This document shows, one piece after another, positions 18,519 through 26,386 of a DNA stretch of 64,000 nt (positions are counted from its first letter, which is position 1; each line of letters opens with the position of its first letter). Under the pieces are notes generated by a model. That model searched no databases, was not told where the DNA came from, and worked only from the letters and a program-made list of their open reading frames with translations. The stretch is taken from the NCBI RefSeq assembly GCF_027490375.1, contig NZ_JAIXYH010000070.1:1-64000 (forward strand), in the 5' to 3' direction. This DNA is from Flavobacterium sp. Lineage in GTDB: Bacteria > Bacteroidota > Bacteroidia > Flavobacteriales > Flavobacteriaceae. A program made the position numbers and the translations under genes.

Positions 18519-18995
18519 TTAATTTTTAACGAATTGATAAACGATACTAGTTTGTTTTCCGGCGATATCTACGACGTCAACTAATTGAAAGCTGCTTTCA
18601 GTAACGTTGGCCACCGAAAGTACGTATCCGTCTTTCACACGTTTTGCTTTTTCACCGGCGTTAAGCACTTTTAGCACAAACTGTCCTTCTTTGTTGATGT
18701 ACCATTTAATTGGCGATGAAAATGAAGGACAACCTCCTTTTTCAATTGACATAGTTCCTGAATCGTTATTGGCTACTAATTTCCAAGCACTTCCAACGAA
18801 ACACTGACTGTCGGCCAATTGAAAAGAGTTTACCTTAAAAACGTTTGAGTTCGGATAGGTTACCGATTGTATAATCCAGTTTCCTTTTAACGAAGACTGC
18901 ACTTTGTTATCAACCTTAGTACTTACTGCCGAAGTAGACTTACATGCGAGGAAGCTCACAGATAACAGGAGCACAAAAAGTATTTTTTTCATCAA
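18519..18995 (-). CDS. Lipocalin-like lipoprotein
   Basis: 158 residues starting MMKK; either methionine could be the start. The signal peptide ends in FLAC (Cys18). The mature part (about 38-158) begins GNWIIQSVTYPNS and consists of alternating strands typical of the lipocalin-like domain common in flavobacterial lipoproteins, with two further cysteines (FVGS-region Cys and GGCPS). Function unknown; probably an outer-membrane or periplasmic ligand-binding or envelope protein. It is first in an operon with the OmpA-like lipoprotein. Confidence 0.8.
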   Translation of the reverse strand: MMKKILFVLLLSVSFLACKSTSAVSTKVDNKVQSSLKGNWIIQSVTYPNSNVFKVNSFQLADSQCFVGSAWKLVANNDSGTMSIEKGGCPSFSSPIKWYINKEGQFVLKVLNAGEKAKRVKDGYVLSVANVTESSFQLVDVVDIAGKQTSIVYQFVKN

Positions 18996-19018
18996 TTTTA
19001 ATTGTTTTAAATTACATG

Positions 19019-19026
19019 CAAAGATA
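19019..19026 (-). promoter_or_regulatory. -7 element of the lipocalin-OmpA operon
   Basis: TATCTTTG on the minus strand matches TAnnTTTG, 24 nt upstream of the start codon. No clear TTG is seen at the usual -33 distance. Confidence 0.5.
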
Positions 19027-19160
19027 CAAGACTGTTAAAATTAAAGGTTGCAGAATTAACTAAATAAATTGTAAAATTATTTCAGACAATTTGTCATTTT
19101 TTTTGACAGTGGTACTTGATTTGCTTTGCGGAAAGCGAATAAAACTAAACATAAACGACT

Positions 19161-21047
19161 ATGACAACAGGAAAAATTAATGTTTCGGTTGAAAACATCT
19201 TCCCGCTGATCAAGAAATTTCTATACAGTGATCACGAAATCTTTTTGCGCGAACTCGTTTCGAATGCCACCGATGCAACTTTAAAGCTCAAACACTTAAC
19301 GAGTATTGGCGAAGCCAGTGTGGAATACGGCCAGCCGAAGATTGAAGTGAAAATAGACAAAGAGGGCAAGAAGTTGCACATTATCGACGAAGGTATTGGT
19401 ATGACTGCCGAAGAAGTAGAGCGTTACATCAACCAAGTAGCTTTCTCAGGTGCCGAAGAATTCTTGGATAAATACAAAGACAGTGCGAAAGACACGGGCA
19501 TTATCGGTCATTTTGGTCTCGGATTTTATTCCGCTTTTATGGTGGCCGATAAGGTAGAGATCATCACCAAAAGTTACAAAGACGAACCGGCAGCGCATTG
19601 GACTTGCGACGGTAGTCCGGAGTTTACCTTAGTTGCGGCGGACAAGCAAACACGCGGTACCGAAATTATTTTGCACATTGCTGAAGATTCGGTTGAGTTC
19701 TTAGAGGAAAGCAAAATCAAAGGCTTGTTGAACAAATACAACAAGTTTATGCCGATTCCGATTAAGTTTGGAACCCGTAAGGAAGCTTTGCCAAAACCGG
19801 AGGATGCACCTGAAGATTACCAGACAGAATACCAAGAGGTAGATAACATTGTAAACAATCCTACGCCGGCATGGACGAAACAACCCGCCGATTTAACCGA
19901 CGAAGATTACAAAAACTTCTACCGCGAGTTGTATCCCATGCAGTTCGACGAACCTTTGTTTAACATCCATTTGAATGTAGACTATCCGTTTAATTTAACC
20001 GGAATTTTATACTTCCCGAAATTGGCGGCAGATTTACAAATTCAGAAAGATAAGATTCAACTGTATCAAAATCAGGTTTTTGTAACCGATAATGTAGAAG
20101 GCATTGTACCTGAATTCTTGACGATGTTGAAAGGTGTGATCGACTCGCCGGATATTCCGTTGAACGTATCGCGTTCGTATTTGCAAGCCGATGGAAATGT
20201 GAAGAAGATTTCGAACTACATTACGCGAAAAGTGGCCGATAAGTTGAAATCGCTTTTCACGGAAAATCGCGAGGACTTCGAGAAAAAGTGGAACGACATT
20301 AAAATTGTGCTGGAATACGGTATGTTGTCGGAACCGAAGTTCTACGAAAAAGCCGGCGCATTTATGTTATACCCAACGGTTAACGATACCTTCTTAACTC
20401 TTGACGAGTTGAAAGAAAAAATCAAAGACGCTCAAACCGATAAAGACGGCAAGTTAGTTGTACTGTATGCGGCAAATAAAGATGCGCAACACCAATACAT
20501 TGAAGCGGCCACTGCAAAAGGTTACGAAGTGCTGCTGCTCGACTCGCCGATTGTGGCACATTTGATTCAGAAATTAGAAAGCGATAACGAAAACCGCAGC
20601 TTTGTACGTGTAGACGCTGATCATATCGACAATTTAATCAAGAAAGACGATGCGGTTATTTCGAAATTATCGGACGAACAGCAGGAGAAATTAAAGACGG
20701 TGGTTGAAGAAATTGTTCCAAAACCTACCTACACGGTACAGTTAGAGGCTATGGATAGCAGCGCGGCGCCGTTTATAATTACGCAACCTGAATTCATGCG
20801 TCGTATGAAAGAAATGAGTGCTACGGGCGGCGGTATGTTTGGTATGGGAAGCATGCCCGAAATGTACAATTTGGTGGTAAATACCAACTCTGATCTAGCG
20901 GAACGCATCTTAAACGCAGCGGATAACGATGCGCAATCGAAACTGGTAAAACAGGCGCTCGATTTGGCAAAATTGTCGCAAAACCTGTTGAAAGGTGAAG
21001 AATTAACTGCTTTTGTAAAGCGCAGTTTCGAATTGATAAAGTCGTAA
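19161..21047 (+). CDS. htpG: Molecular chaperone HtpG (Hsp90)
   Basis: 628 residues, the usual length for bacterial Hsp90. The GHKL ATPase domain (1-210) has ELVSNATDAT, DEGIGMT and GHFGLGFYSAFMV. The middle domain has the catalytic-loop region around DSPDIPLNVSRSYLQ. The C-terminal dimerisation domain carries the glycine/methionine-rich GGGMFGMGSMPEMYNLVVN. It is a cytoplasmic ATP-dependent chaperone. It appears monocistronic: a UUCG-capped terminator follows 21 nt after the stop. A weak promoter (TTGACA at 19103, TTGCTTTG at 19121) is possible but with short spacing. No heat-shock regulatory element was recognised. Confidence 0.97.
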   Translation: MTTGKINVSVENIFPLIKKFLYSDHEIFLRELVSNATDATLKLKHLTSIGEASVEYGQPKIEVKIDKEGKKLHIIDEGIGMTAEEVERYINQVAFSGAEEFLDKYKDSAKDTGIIGHFGLGFYSAFMVADKVEIITKSYKDEPAAHWTCDGSPEFTLVAADKQTRGTEIILHIAEDSVEFLEESKIKGLLNKYNKFMPIPIKFGTRKEALPKPEDAPEDYQTEYQEVDNIVNNPTPAWTKQPADLTDEDYKNFYRELYPMQFDEPLFNIHLNVDYPFNLTGILYFPKLAADLQIQKDKIQLYQNQVFVTDNVEGIVPEFLTMLKGVIDSPDIPLNVSRSYLQADGNVKKISNYITRKVADKLKSLFTENREDFEKKWNDIKIVLEYGMLSEPKFYEKAGAFMLYPTVNDTFLTLDELKEKIKDAQTDKDGKLVVLYAANKDAQHQYIEAATAKGYEVLLLDSPIVAHLIQKLESDNENRSFVRVDADHIDNLIKKDDAVISKLSDEQQEKLKTVVEEIVPKPTYTVQLEAMDSSAAPFIITQPEFMRRMKEMSATGGGMFGMGSMPEMYNLVVNTNSDLAERILNAADNDAQSKLVKQALDLAKLSQNLLKGEELTAFVKRSFELIKS

Positions 21048-21068
21048 TAGAAATCCACATAGTTAAAG

Positions 21069-21099
21069 AAAGACTGTCTTCGGGCAGTCTTTTTTTTTT
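21069..21099 (+). terminator. Terminator of htpG with UUCG tetraloop
   Basis: Arms AAAGACTGTC (21069-21078) and GGCAGTCTTT (21083-21092) enclose TTCG, followed by a run of T to 21099. The C(UUCG)G loop makes this an unusually stable terminator. Confidence 0.93.
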
Positions 21100-21410
21100 G
21101 GCATCTTGGCACGTTTTCGTTTTTACGCTTCATGCCAATTCGTTGTAGTCGCTCCTTCCCTTTCAACCAATGCTTAACACTAATCTTACCAAAGCGATTT
21201 TTCACATGGTATCAGTAATAAATAGCGTTATCTATTTGAGCGCTAAACACATTCGAAAAACACTTAAAAAATCTAAATTTAAAATATTGATTTTGATTGT
21301 TTTACACGAGGTAATATTGCAATATTACGTTTTAAAAATCACAAAGCCGCAAACATACAAACAAACGAATTTTCAAAACGAAATTTTCTGTGAGAACAAT
21401 GTTGTGTTAA

Positions 21411-21552
21411 CGACGGCAGTGGAAATCCTGCTGCGAGCGGCCGTTGCCGAACAGCACCTCTACAGCTATTGGGGGCAGCGAATGGCGTGACCCGAGCCCC
21501 GACGACACGTACTTCAACAAAAATTTCTTGGCGAGGGTAACACCCAAAAAAC
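21411..21552 (-). repeat. Dispersed structured intergenic element, copy E4
   Basis: Lies in the 530-bp gap between htpG and the ABC-F gene. On the minus strand it opens GTTTTTTGGGTGTTACCC and contains ACGCCATTCGCTGCCC and GGCAACGGCCGCT, matching E6 closely. Unlike the other copies it does not follow a gene on its own strand. The 21100-21410 stretch before it holds no gene I trust; an ORF of about 106 codons runs through both and is rejected. Confidence 0.6.
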
Positions 21553-21560
21553 TACTTTTG
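21553..21560 (+). promoter_or_regulatory. -7 element of the ABC-F gene
   Basis: TACTTTTG matches TAnnTTTG 17 nt upstream of the ATG at 21578. It directly abuts the A-rich end of repeat E4. Confidence 0.5.
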
Positions 21561-21577
21561 CCGCAAAGAAATCCTCC

Positions 21578-23428
21578 ATGAATTACGTTTCGGTTGAAAA
21601 TATCTCCAAATCGTTTGGCGAGCGTGAACTGTTTCGCGACCTCTCATTTGGCATCAATAAAGACCAAAAAATTGCGCTAATTGCCAAAAACGGAACCGGA
21701 AAAACGACCTTGATGAATATGCTTATTGGCACCGACGAGGCCGACACCGGGCAAGTGGTTATGCGTAAGGGAATTAAAGTGGCGTATTTGCCGCAAGAAC
21801 CTAAATTACAAGCCGAATTAACCATCGAAGAAAGCATTTTTGCCAGCGACAATCCGATTCTAAAAGTTATCGAACAGTACGAAAAAGCACTGGAAAATCC
21901 GGAAGATAGCGAGAAATATCAGGCGGCTTTCGAAGCTATGGAACAATACCAAGCTTGGGACTTTGAAACGCAGTACAAACAGATTTTATTCAAACTTAAA
22001 CTCGACAATTTAAAACTCAAAATAAAGAACTTATCTGGCGGACAGAAAAAGCGTTTGGCTTTGGCGATTATTCTTATTGATCGACCGGATTTACTCGTCC
22101 TAGACGAACCTACCAACCACCTCGACCTGGAAATGATCGAATGGCTCGAATCGTATTTTGCCAAAGAAAACATAACTTTATTCATGGTTACGCACGACCG
22201 CTATTTCTTGGAACGCGTGTGCAACGAAATTTTGGAACTGGAAAACGGTAAACTCTACAACTACAAAGGCAATTACGCCTATTATTTGCAGAAAAAAGAA
22301 GAGCGAATTGCCGCTGAAAATGCATCGATCGACAAGGCAAAAAACATCTTTGTACGCGAATTAGAATGGATGCGCAGACAACCTAAAGCCCGTACTACGA
22401 AATCGAAATCGCGTCAAGACGACTTTTACGTAATCAAAGAAAAGGCGCAACAACGTCGGAAAGACAATGTGGTGGAACTGGAAATAAACATGGAGCGCCT
22501 GGGCAGCAAAGTAATTGAGCTGCATAAAGTGAGTAAGAACTTTGGCGAGAAAACCATTTTAAACCAATTTGATTACAACTTTCAGCGCGGCGAACGAATT
22601 GGCATTATCGGAAAAAACGGAACGGGCAAATCGACTTTCTTAAACGTGGTTGCCGGAAATTTACCCGCCGATGGTGGAAAAGTGATTATTGGCGACACAA
22701 TAAAACTGGGCTACTACACGCAGAGCGGCATCAATCCGAAGCCGGGGCAAAAAGTTATCGAAGTTATTAAAGAATACGGCGAGTTTATTCCGCTTACGAA
22801 AGGAAAAACCATTTCTGCCGGACATTTGCTCGAACGTTTCTTGTTCGATCGGAAAAAGCAGCACGATTATGTGGAAAAACTCAGCGGAGGCGAGTTAAAA
22901 CGCTTGTATTTGTGTACGGTTTTGATACAAAATCCGAATTTCTTGATTTTGGACGAACCTACGAACGACCTAGACATAGTTACCTTGAACGTTTTGGAAA
23001 ACTTCTTGCTCGACTATCCGGGTTGTTTGCTAGTGGTTTCGCACGATCGTTATTTTATGGACAAGATTGTCGACCACCTTTTTGTGTTTCGCGGAGCGGG
23101 CGAGATTGAAGATTTTCCCGGCAATTACTCGGATTTCCGGGCGTATGAAGACAGTGTTCCGACGGAAAAGACCGAAGCAAAACCGGACAAGAACAGTTGG
23201 AAACAGCAACAGGCGTCGGCACTTACGTTTGCAGAACAAAAGGAGTTTCAAAAACTCGAGCGCGAGATTAAGCAGTTGGAAGAAGACAAGCAACGGATGG
23301 AGCAAGCCTTTTCGGACGGCACGATAACCGACATAGAGAAAGCCTCACTGGAACTTAAAACAGTGATCGACAAGTTGGAGGAAAAGGAAATGCGCTGGTT
23401 TGAATTGGGCGAAAAAGCTGGGATTTAG
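21578..23428 (+). CDS. ABC-F family ATPase (Uup-like)
   Basis: 616 residues with two ABC domains and no membrane segment. Domain 1 (about 4-225) has Walker A GTGKTTL, signature LSGGQKKR and LLVLDEPTNHLD. A charged interdomain linker follows (about 240-310). Domain 2 (about 320-530) has GKNGTGKST, LSGGELKR and FLILDEPTNDLD. A C-terminal coiled coil (about 560-616) is typical of Uup, which binds DNA/ribosomes. ABC-F proteins act on the ribosome E site or in translation quality control. The helical C-terminal domain argues for Uup rather than EttA. It is preceded by a -7 element and a repeat element and appears monocistronic. Confidence 0.93.
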   Translation: MNYVSVENISKSFGERELFRDLSFGINKDQKIALIAKNGTGKTTLMNMLIGTDEADTGQVVMRKGIKVAYLPQEPKLQAELTIEESIFASDNPILKVIEQYEKALENPEDSEKYQAAFEAMEQYQAWDFETQYKQILFKLKLDNLKLKIKNLSGGQKKRLALAIILIDRPDLLVLDEPTNHLDLEMIEWLESYFAKENITLFMVTHDRYFLERVCNEILELENGKLYNYKGNYAYYLQKKEERIAAENASIDKAKNIFVRELEWMRRQPKARTTKSKSRQDDFYVIKEKAQQRRKDNVVELEINMERLGSKVIELHKVSKNFGEKTILNQFDYNFQRGERIGIIGKNGTGKSTFLNVVAGNLPADGGKVIIGDTIKLGYYTQSGINPKPGQKVIEVIKEYGEFIPLTKGKTISAGHLLERFLFDRKKQHDYVEKLSGGELKRLYLCTVLIQNPNFLILDEPTNDLDIVTLNVLENFLLDYPGCLLVVSHDRYFMDKIVDHLFVFRGAGEIEDFPGNYSDFRAYEDSVPTEKTEAKPDKNSWKQQQASALTFAEQKEFQKLEREIKQLEEDKQRMEQAFSDGTITDIEKASLELKTVIDKLEEKEMRWFELGEKAGI

Positions 23429-23451
23429 GGGAGCACGAGCGTTCAACTAAC

Positions 23452-23612
23452 TTGAGTTTTTTTTTGGGCAGCCCCCACGAAAATGCGTCCGTACGAAGAG
23501 AGTAGTTTAGTGGGGCCGCGTCGTCGCTCATACTCCTCGCCTTGCGCCCGAACCCCGGGCACAACGCTGTGGGGTAATCCGCTCTGCCGCTGCTGCGAAA
23601 ATACGTTACTAA
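23452..23612 (+). repeat. Dispersed structured intergenic element, copy E5
   Basis: Begins with TTTTTTTTTGGGCAG about 30 nt after the ABC-F stop, in the same orientation as that gene. Arms CCCCCAC and GTGGGG (about 23474 and 23511) pair. It ends in the CCGCTCTGCCGCTGCTG region that matches the far end of E1, E4 and E6. The stretch 23615-23873 that follows is AT-rich and shows no gene. Confidence 0.58.
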
Positions 23613-23873
23613 CGTTTAGTGGAAAAAACGTATCTTCGTGAAAGATGAGGTTTGAAATGTGTAAATGATTTAAACTATTGAGATATATTTTTTTCCAATA
23701 GATACCCATAGAATACGAAGCTAGTATTAGTTTTCATAAAGTGGATATTTTCGGTTTATATTACATTGATATACTAAAATCAATCTTTTACCAAATAATA
23801 CTATTCACTTTTGAAAATCTCTTAATTAGTTAGTTTTAAGAAAATAATTTCCTTAACAAAAAGACACTGTAAT

Positions 23874-24338
23874 ATGAAACCAGATAAAGCAGTAGAGATA
23901 TTAAGACAACAAATTGAGAAACTTCAAACCTCAAAAGATAACCGAACACAAAGCTGGACGATCGAAACTCGAACTTATATAGTCTATTTTTTTGGAGAGA
24001 ATTCTTTTCAAAATGAATACTTCCGTCACCTTAGCTGGAGCATAGAGCCTAAAAGAGATCATGACCGACAAGAAAAAGACGCAATAAAATTTCTTGAAGA
24101 CTGTATCAATACCATTAAAAATGTCGGACTTTATAAAAAGCCCACGACTAATATTTTAAGTAAACTTTCAGACAGTTTAATTGTTTTAATTTTGACAGCG
24201 ATAGCTACTGTGGCGGTCGGCATTGGAAAATATATATCTGACATCCAAAATATTGAATTAAAAAGAGAAAACATTGAACTTAAAGAAAAAATCAAAAAAA
24301 CAATAAATCAGAGCAATAAAAGAATGAATATTCACTAA
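23874..24338 (+). CDS. Hypothetical membrane protein, N-terminal helical domain
   Basis: 154 residues, function not recognised. Residues 1-90 are soluble and charged with a W-x-I-E-T-x-T-Y...FGENSF pattern. I recall similar N-terminal segments (helical, with W..(E/D)T...FGE.S) on proteins of uncertain role, some near immunity genes; this is weak. One transmembrane helix (about 102-123, LIVLILTAIATVAVGIGKYI) is followed by a coiled-coil tail rich in Glu/Lys (about 128-150). It stands alone. Codon use and flanks are markedly more AT-rich than the neighbouring genes, and it is bordered by repeats on both sides, which suggests recent acquisition. Confidence 0.65.
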   Translation: MKPDKAVEILRQQIEKLQTSKDNRTQSWTIETRTYIVYFFGENSFQNEYFRHLSWSIEPKRDHDRQEKDAIKFLEDCINTIKNVGLYKKPTTNILSKLSDSLIVLILTAIATVAVGIGKYISDIQNIELKRENIELKEKIKKTINQSNKRMNIH

Positions 24339-24429
24339 CTTTTGTAAGCGGTTGTTCTTTCCTCTGTAAGAAGTACTTTTAGAATCGAAAGAAGCTAAAA
24401 GCCAATCTAACTTCCAACCTCTCTCGCTT

Positions 24430-25255
24430 TTTTAACTTTTTTCCCTTTTTTAGCTTTTCCATTTTTTTCACTTTTTTCGCTTTTTTCGCTTATCTCCAAT
24501 CTTTCAATCTTTCAATCTTTCAATCTTTCAATCTTTTAATCTCGAAATCTCGAAATCTTTAAATCTCTACTTCATACCACTTTTAAATACGGTGGACCAC
24601 ATAGGCACATAGAAAACATAGTAATGCTGCGCAACTGACTCCCGAATTTGTGCAAAAATCACTAAAGCCTCGACTTTAAACTACAAAGATCTGATAGTAT
24701 GGACTTGTAGTTGAACAAACCATCTTTCAATCTTTCAATCTTTAAATCTTTAAATCTCTTAATCTTTGAATCTTTGAATCTTTGAATCTTTGAATCTTTG
24801 AATCTTTAAATCTTTAAATCTCGACCTCAAAACAATTTTATATTCGGTGGACCACATAGGCACATAGAAAACATAGTAATGCTGCGCAACTGACTCCCGA
24901 ATTTGCGCAACAACCCGTAAAATCGCTACACTTTAATGACAAAGATTTGATAGTATAGACTTGTAGTTGAACAAACCATCTTTCAATCTCTTAATCTTTA
25001 AATCTCTTAATCTTTCAATCTTTCAATCTTTCAATCTTTCAATCTTTAAATCTTTAAATCTCGAAATCTTTCAATCTTTTAATCTCGAAATCTTTAAATC
25101 TCTACTCCATACCACTTTTAAATACAGTGGACCACATAGGTACATAGAAAACATAGTAAAGCTGTGCAACCGACTCCCGAATTTGCGCAAAAACCTGTAA
25201 ACCGAGACTATTAATCAGAAAGATTTGATAGCATGAAATCATAGTTTACTATTCG
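24430..25255. repeat. Composite repeat: octamer arrays plus three ~160-bp units
   Basis: Degenerate 8-bp repeats of the form AATCTTTC (variants AATCTTTA, AATCTCGA, AATCTTTG) fill about 24496-24570, 24721-24825 and 24979-25100. Each is followed by a copy of a roughly 160-bp unit (about 24566-24725, 24821-24980, 25096-25255). All three units share GGTGGACCACATAGGCACAT-like sequence, ACATAGTAA, CTGACTCCCGAATTTG and AAAGATTTGATAGTAT. The spacing of units is 255 and 280 bp. Part of the unit and another octamer array recur at 47.2 kb. ORFs crossing the arrays code only for SFNLSIFK-type repeats and are not genes. Confidence 0.85.
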
Positions 25256-25299
25256 CGTAAGTTGACTATAGATTTTCTAATGAAGTTGCATTAAAAAAT

Positions 25300-25362
25300 C
25301 GGCACCGCTCGTCGACACTTTTGCGTCGTTGAACTACAGTAAGCGGGGATCTGGCGAAAAAT
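25300..25362. promoter_or_regulatory. Candidate LytTR site upstream of NO phosphorelay operon
   Basis: Three 8-bp elements at exact 21-bp intervals: TCGTCGAC (25309), TGAACTAC (25330) and CTGGCGAA (25351). The second and third lie in sequence closely matching the site at 36934-36962 (both contain CTACAGTAA(A/G)CGGG followed by CGAAA). It is the most degenerate of the five sites. It lies about 60 nt upstream of the operon's first start codon, so it would mean autoregulation. Confidence 0.45.
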
Positions 25363-25393
25363 AAATGCGATAGAGCTTCTTTGCAAGTACATT

Positions 25394-25401
25394 TAACTTT
25401 G
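25394..25401 (+). promoter_or_regulatory. -7 element of the signalling operon
   Basis: TAACTTTG matches TAnnTTTG, 18 nt before the ATG at 25420. There is no TTG at the usual -33 spacing, as might be expected for an activator-dependent promoter. Confidence 0.5.
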
Positions 25402-25419
25402 GATAATTATACTTAGAAA

Positions 25420-25833
25420 ATGGGGAGATCACTAAATATACTTTTGATTGAGGATGATGCGATAGAAGTAATGAAATTTAATAGGGTGCTTAGTACTTTA
25501 AACCTGAAGCACAAGATCATTGAAGCTAATAATGGTGAAGAAGCTATAGGTATTTTAGAACAAAAGGATGTCATTCCAGATATTATTATCTTAGATTTGA
25601 ATATGCCTAGAATTAACGGTATCGAATTTTTGAAGATTTTAAAGGACGACGATTATTTAAAATACATACCTGCCATAATTTTAACTACTTCAAACAATCA
25701 TAGAGATGTTTTGGAATGTTATAAAATTGGCATTGCTGGCTATGTTTTAAAACCTTTGAAGTACGAAGATTATCTCGATCGAATTAAAAAAACCCTCGAT
25801 TATTGGAGTGCAAACGAATTAATTTCCCAATAA
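25420..25833 (+). CDS. Single-domain response regulator (CheY/Rcp1-like)
   Basis: 137 residues, one receiver domain and no output domain. Acidic pocket ED-D at 11-13, phosphoacceptor Asp59 in IILDLNMPRINGIEF, Thr/Ser at TTSN, and Lys in VLKPLKYEDY are in place. The extended alpha4-beta5 region resembles Rcp1-type regulators that serve PAS/phytochrome-like kinases. It is the first gene of a seven-gene operon and is 6 nt ahead of the H-NOX gene. Probably it takes phosphate from one of the two kinases and acts by protein contact or as a phosphate sink; that is inference. Confidence 0.92.
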   Translation: MGRSLNILLIEDDAIEVMKFNRVLSTLNLKHKIIEANNGEEAIGILEQKDVIPDIIILDLNMPRINGIEFLKILKDDDYLKYIPAIILTTSNNHRDVLECYKIGIAGYVLKPLKYEDYLDRIKKTLDYWSANELISQ

Positions 25834-25839
25834 AATATC

Positions 25840-26382
25840 ATGTACGGAATTGTAAACAAGGCCATTGAAGACTTGGTAATTGCTAACTTTGGCGAACAGA
25901 AATGGGAAGCAATTAAAGAACGCAGTGCCATAGACATTGATTTCTTTATCAGTAGCGAACCCTATGATGACGATGTTACATTCAAACTCGCCGTTGCTGT
26001 ATCGGAAGAGATGAATATGAGCGTTGGCGAAGTGTTGGTTGCCTTTGGCGAATGGTGGGTAATAAAAACAACTTCTGAAAAGTATGCCGGTTTGATGCAA
26101 TCAGGCGGAAGCAATTTGAAAGATTTTTTAATAAATCTGCCTAACTTTCACAACCGTGTAATGCTGATTTATCCAAAACTGACACCTCCCGAATTTAAAA
26201 TAAGTGATGTAACAGAAAACAGTATTCACTTACATTATTTTTCGAAACGCGAAGGTTTACAGGAATTTGTACGAGGATTAATTCAAGGGCTCGGCATCAT
26301 GTACAAAACACCAACAACGATTGAATTACTGCAAAGCCGAAACGAAGGCAGCAGTCATGAAATCTTCAAAATAAGCTGGTAA
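25840..26382 (+). CDS. H-NOX heme nitric-oxide-binding protein
   Basis: 180 residues, the full length of a stand-alone H-NOX domain. The proximal heme ligand is His104 in NFHNRV, and the propionate-binding motif YxSxR is complete (Tyr133, Ser135, Arg137). The HYFSKREGLQEFV stretch is very close to the beta subunit of animal soluble guanylate cyclase. The position matching the O2-stabilising tyrosine of thermophilic H-NOX appears to be Phe143, so a non-O2-binding, NO-selective pocket is expected. It lies 4 nt before a kinase that begins with an HNOBA domain, the usual partner. It should report NO binding to that kinase in the cytoplasm. Confidence 0.95.
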   Translation: MYGIVNKAIEDLVIANFGEQKWEAIKERSAIDIDFFISSEPYDDDVTFKLAVAVSEEMNMSVGEVLVAFGEWWVIKTTSEKYAGLMQSGGSNLKDFLINLPNFHNRVMLIYPKLTPPEFKISDVTENSIHLHYFSKREGLQEFVRGLIQGLGIMYKTPTTIELLQSRNEGSSHEIFKISW

Positions 26383-26386
26383 AAAA

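Noticed and set aside
20729-21205. Minus-strand 158-codon ORF over the htpG end
   Set aside because: Mostly antisense to htpG and its terminator; the remaining N-terminal part is short and not recognisable.
21170-21490. Plus-strand ORF of about 106 codons between htpG and the ABC-F gene
   Set aside because: It runs into repeat element E4, has no recognisable domain, and its amino-acid composition looks like translated AT-rich spacer.
24496-25100. Regular repeats suggesting a CRISPR array
   Set aside because: The period is 8 bp with no unique spacers, the larger units are about 160 bp with degenerate filler, and there are no cas genes.
24967-25200. ORF encoding repeated SFNLSIFK units
   Set aside because: It is a translation of the degenerate octamer array and a dispersed repeat unit.
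23440-25420. A complete mobile element carrying the orphan membrane protein
   Set aside because: No transposase, integrase, terminal inverted repeats or target-site duplication could be found, only repeats.
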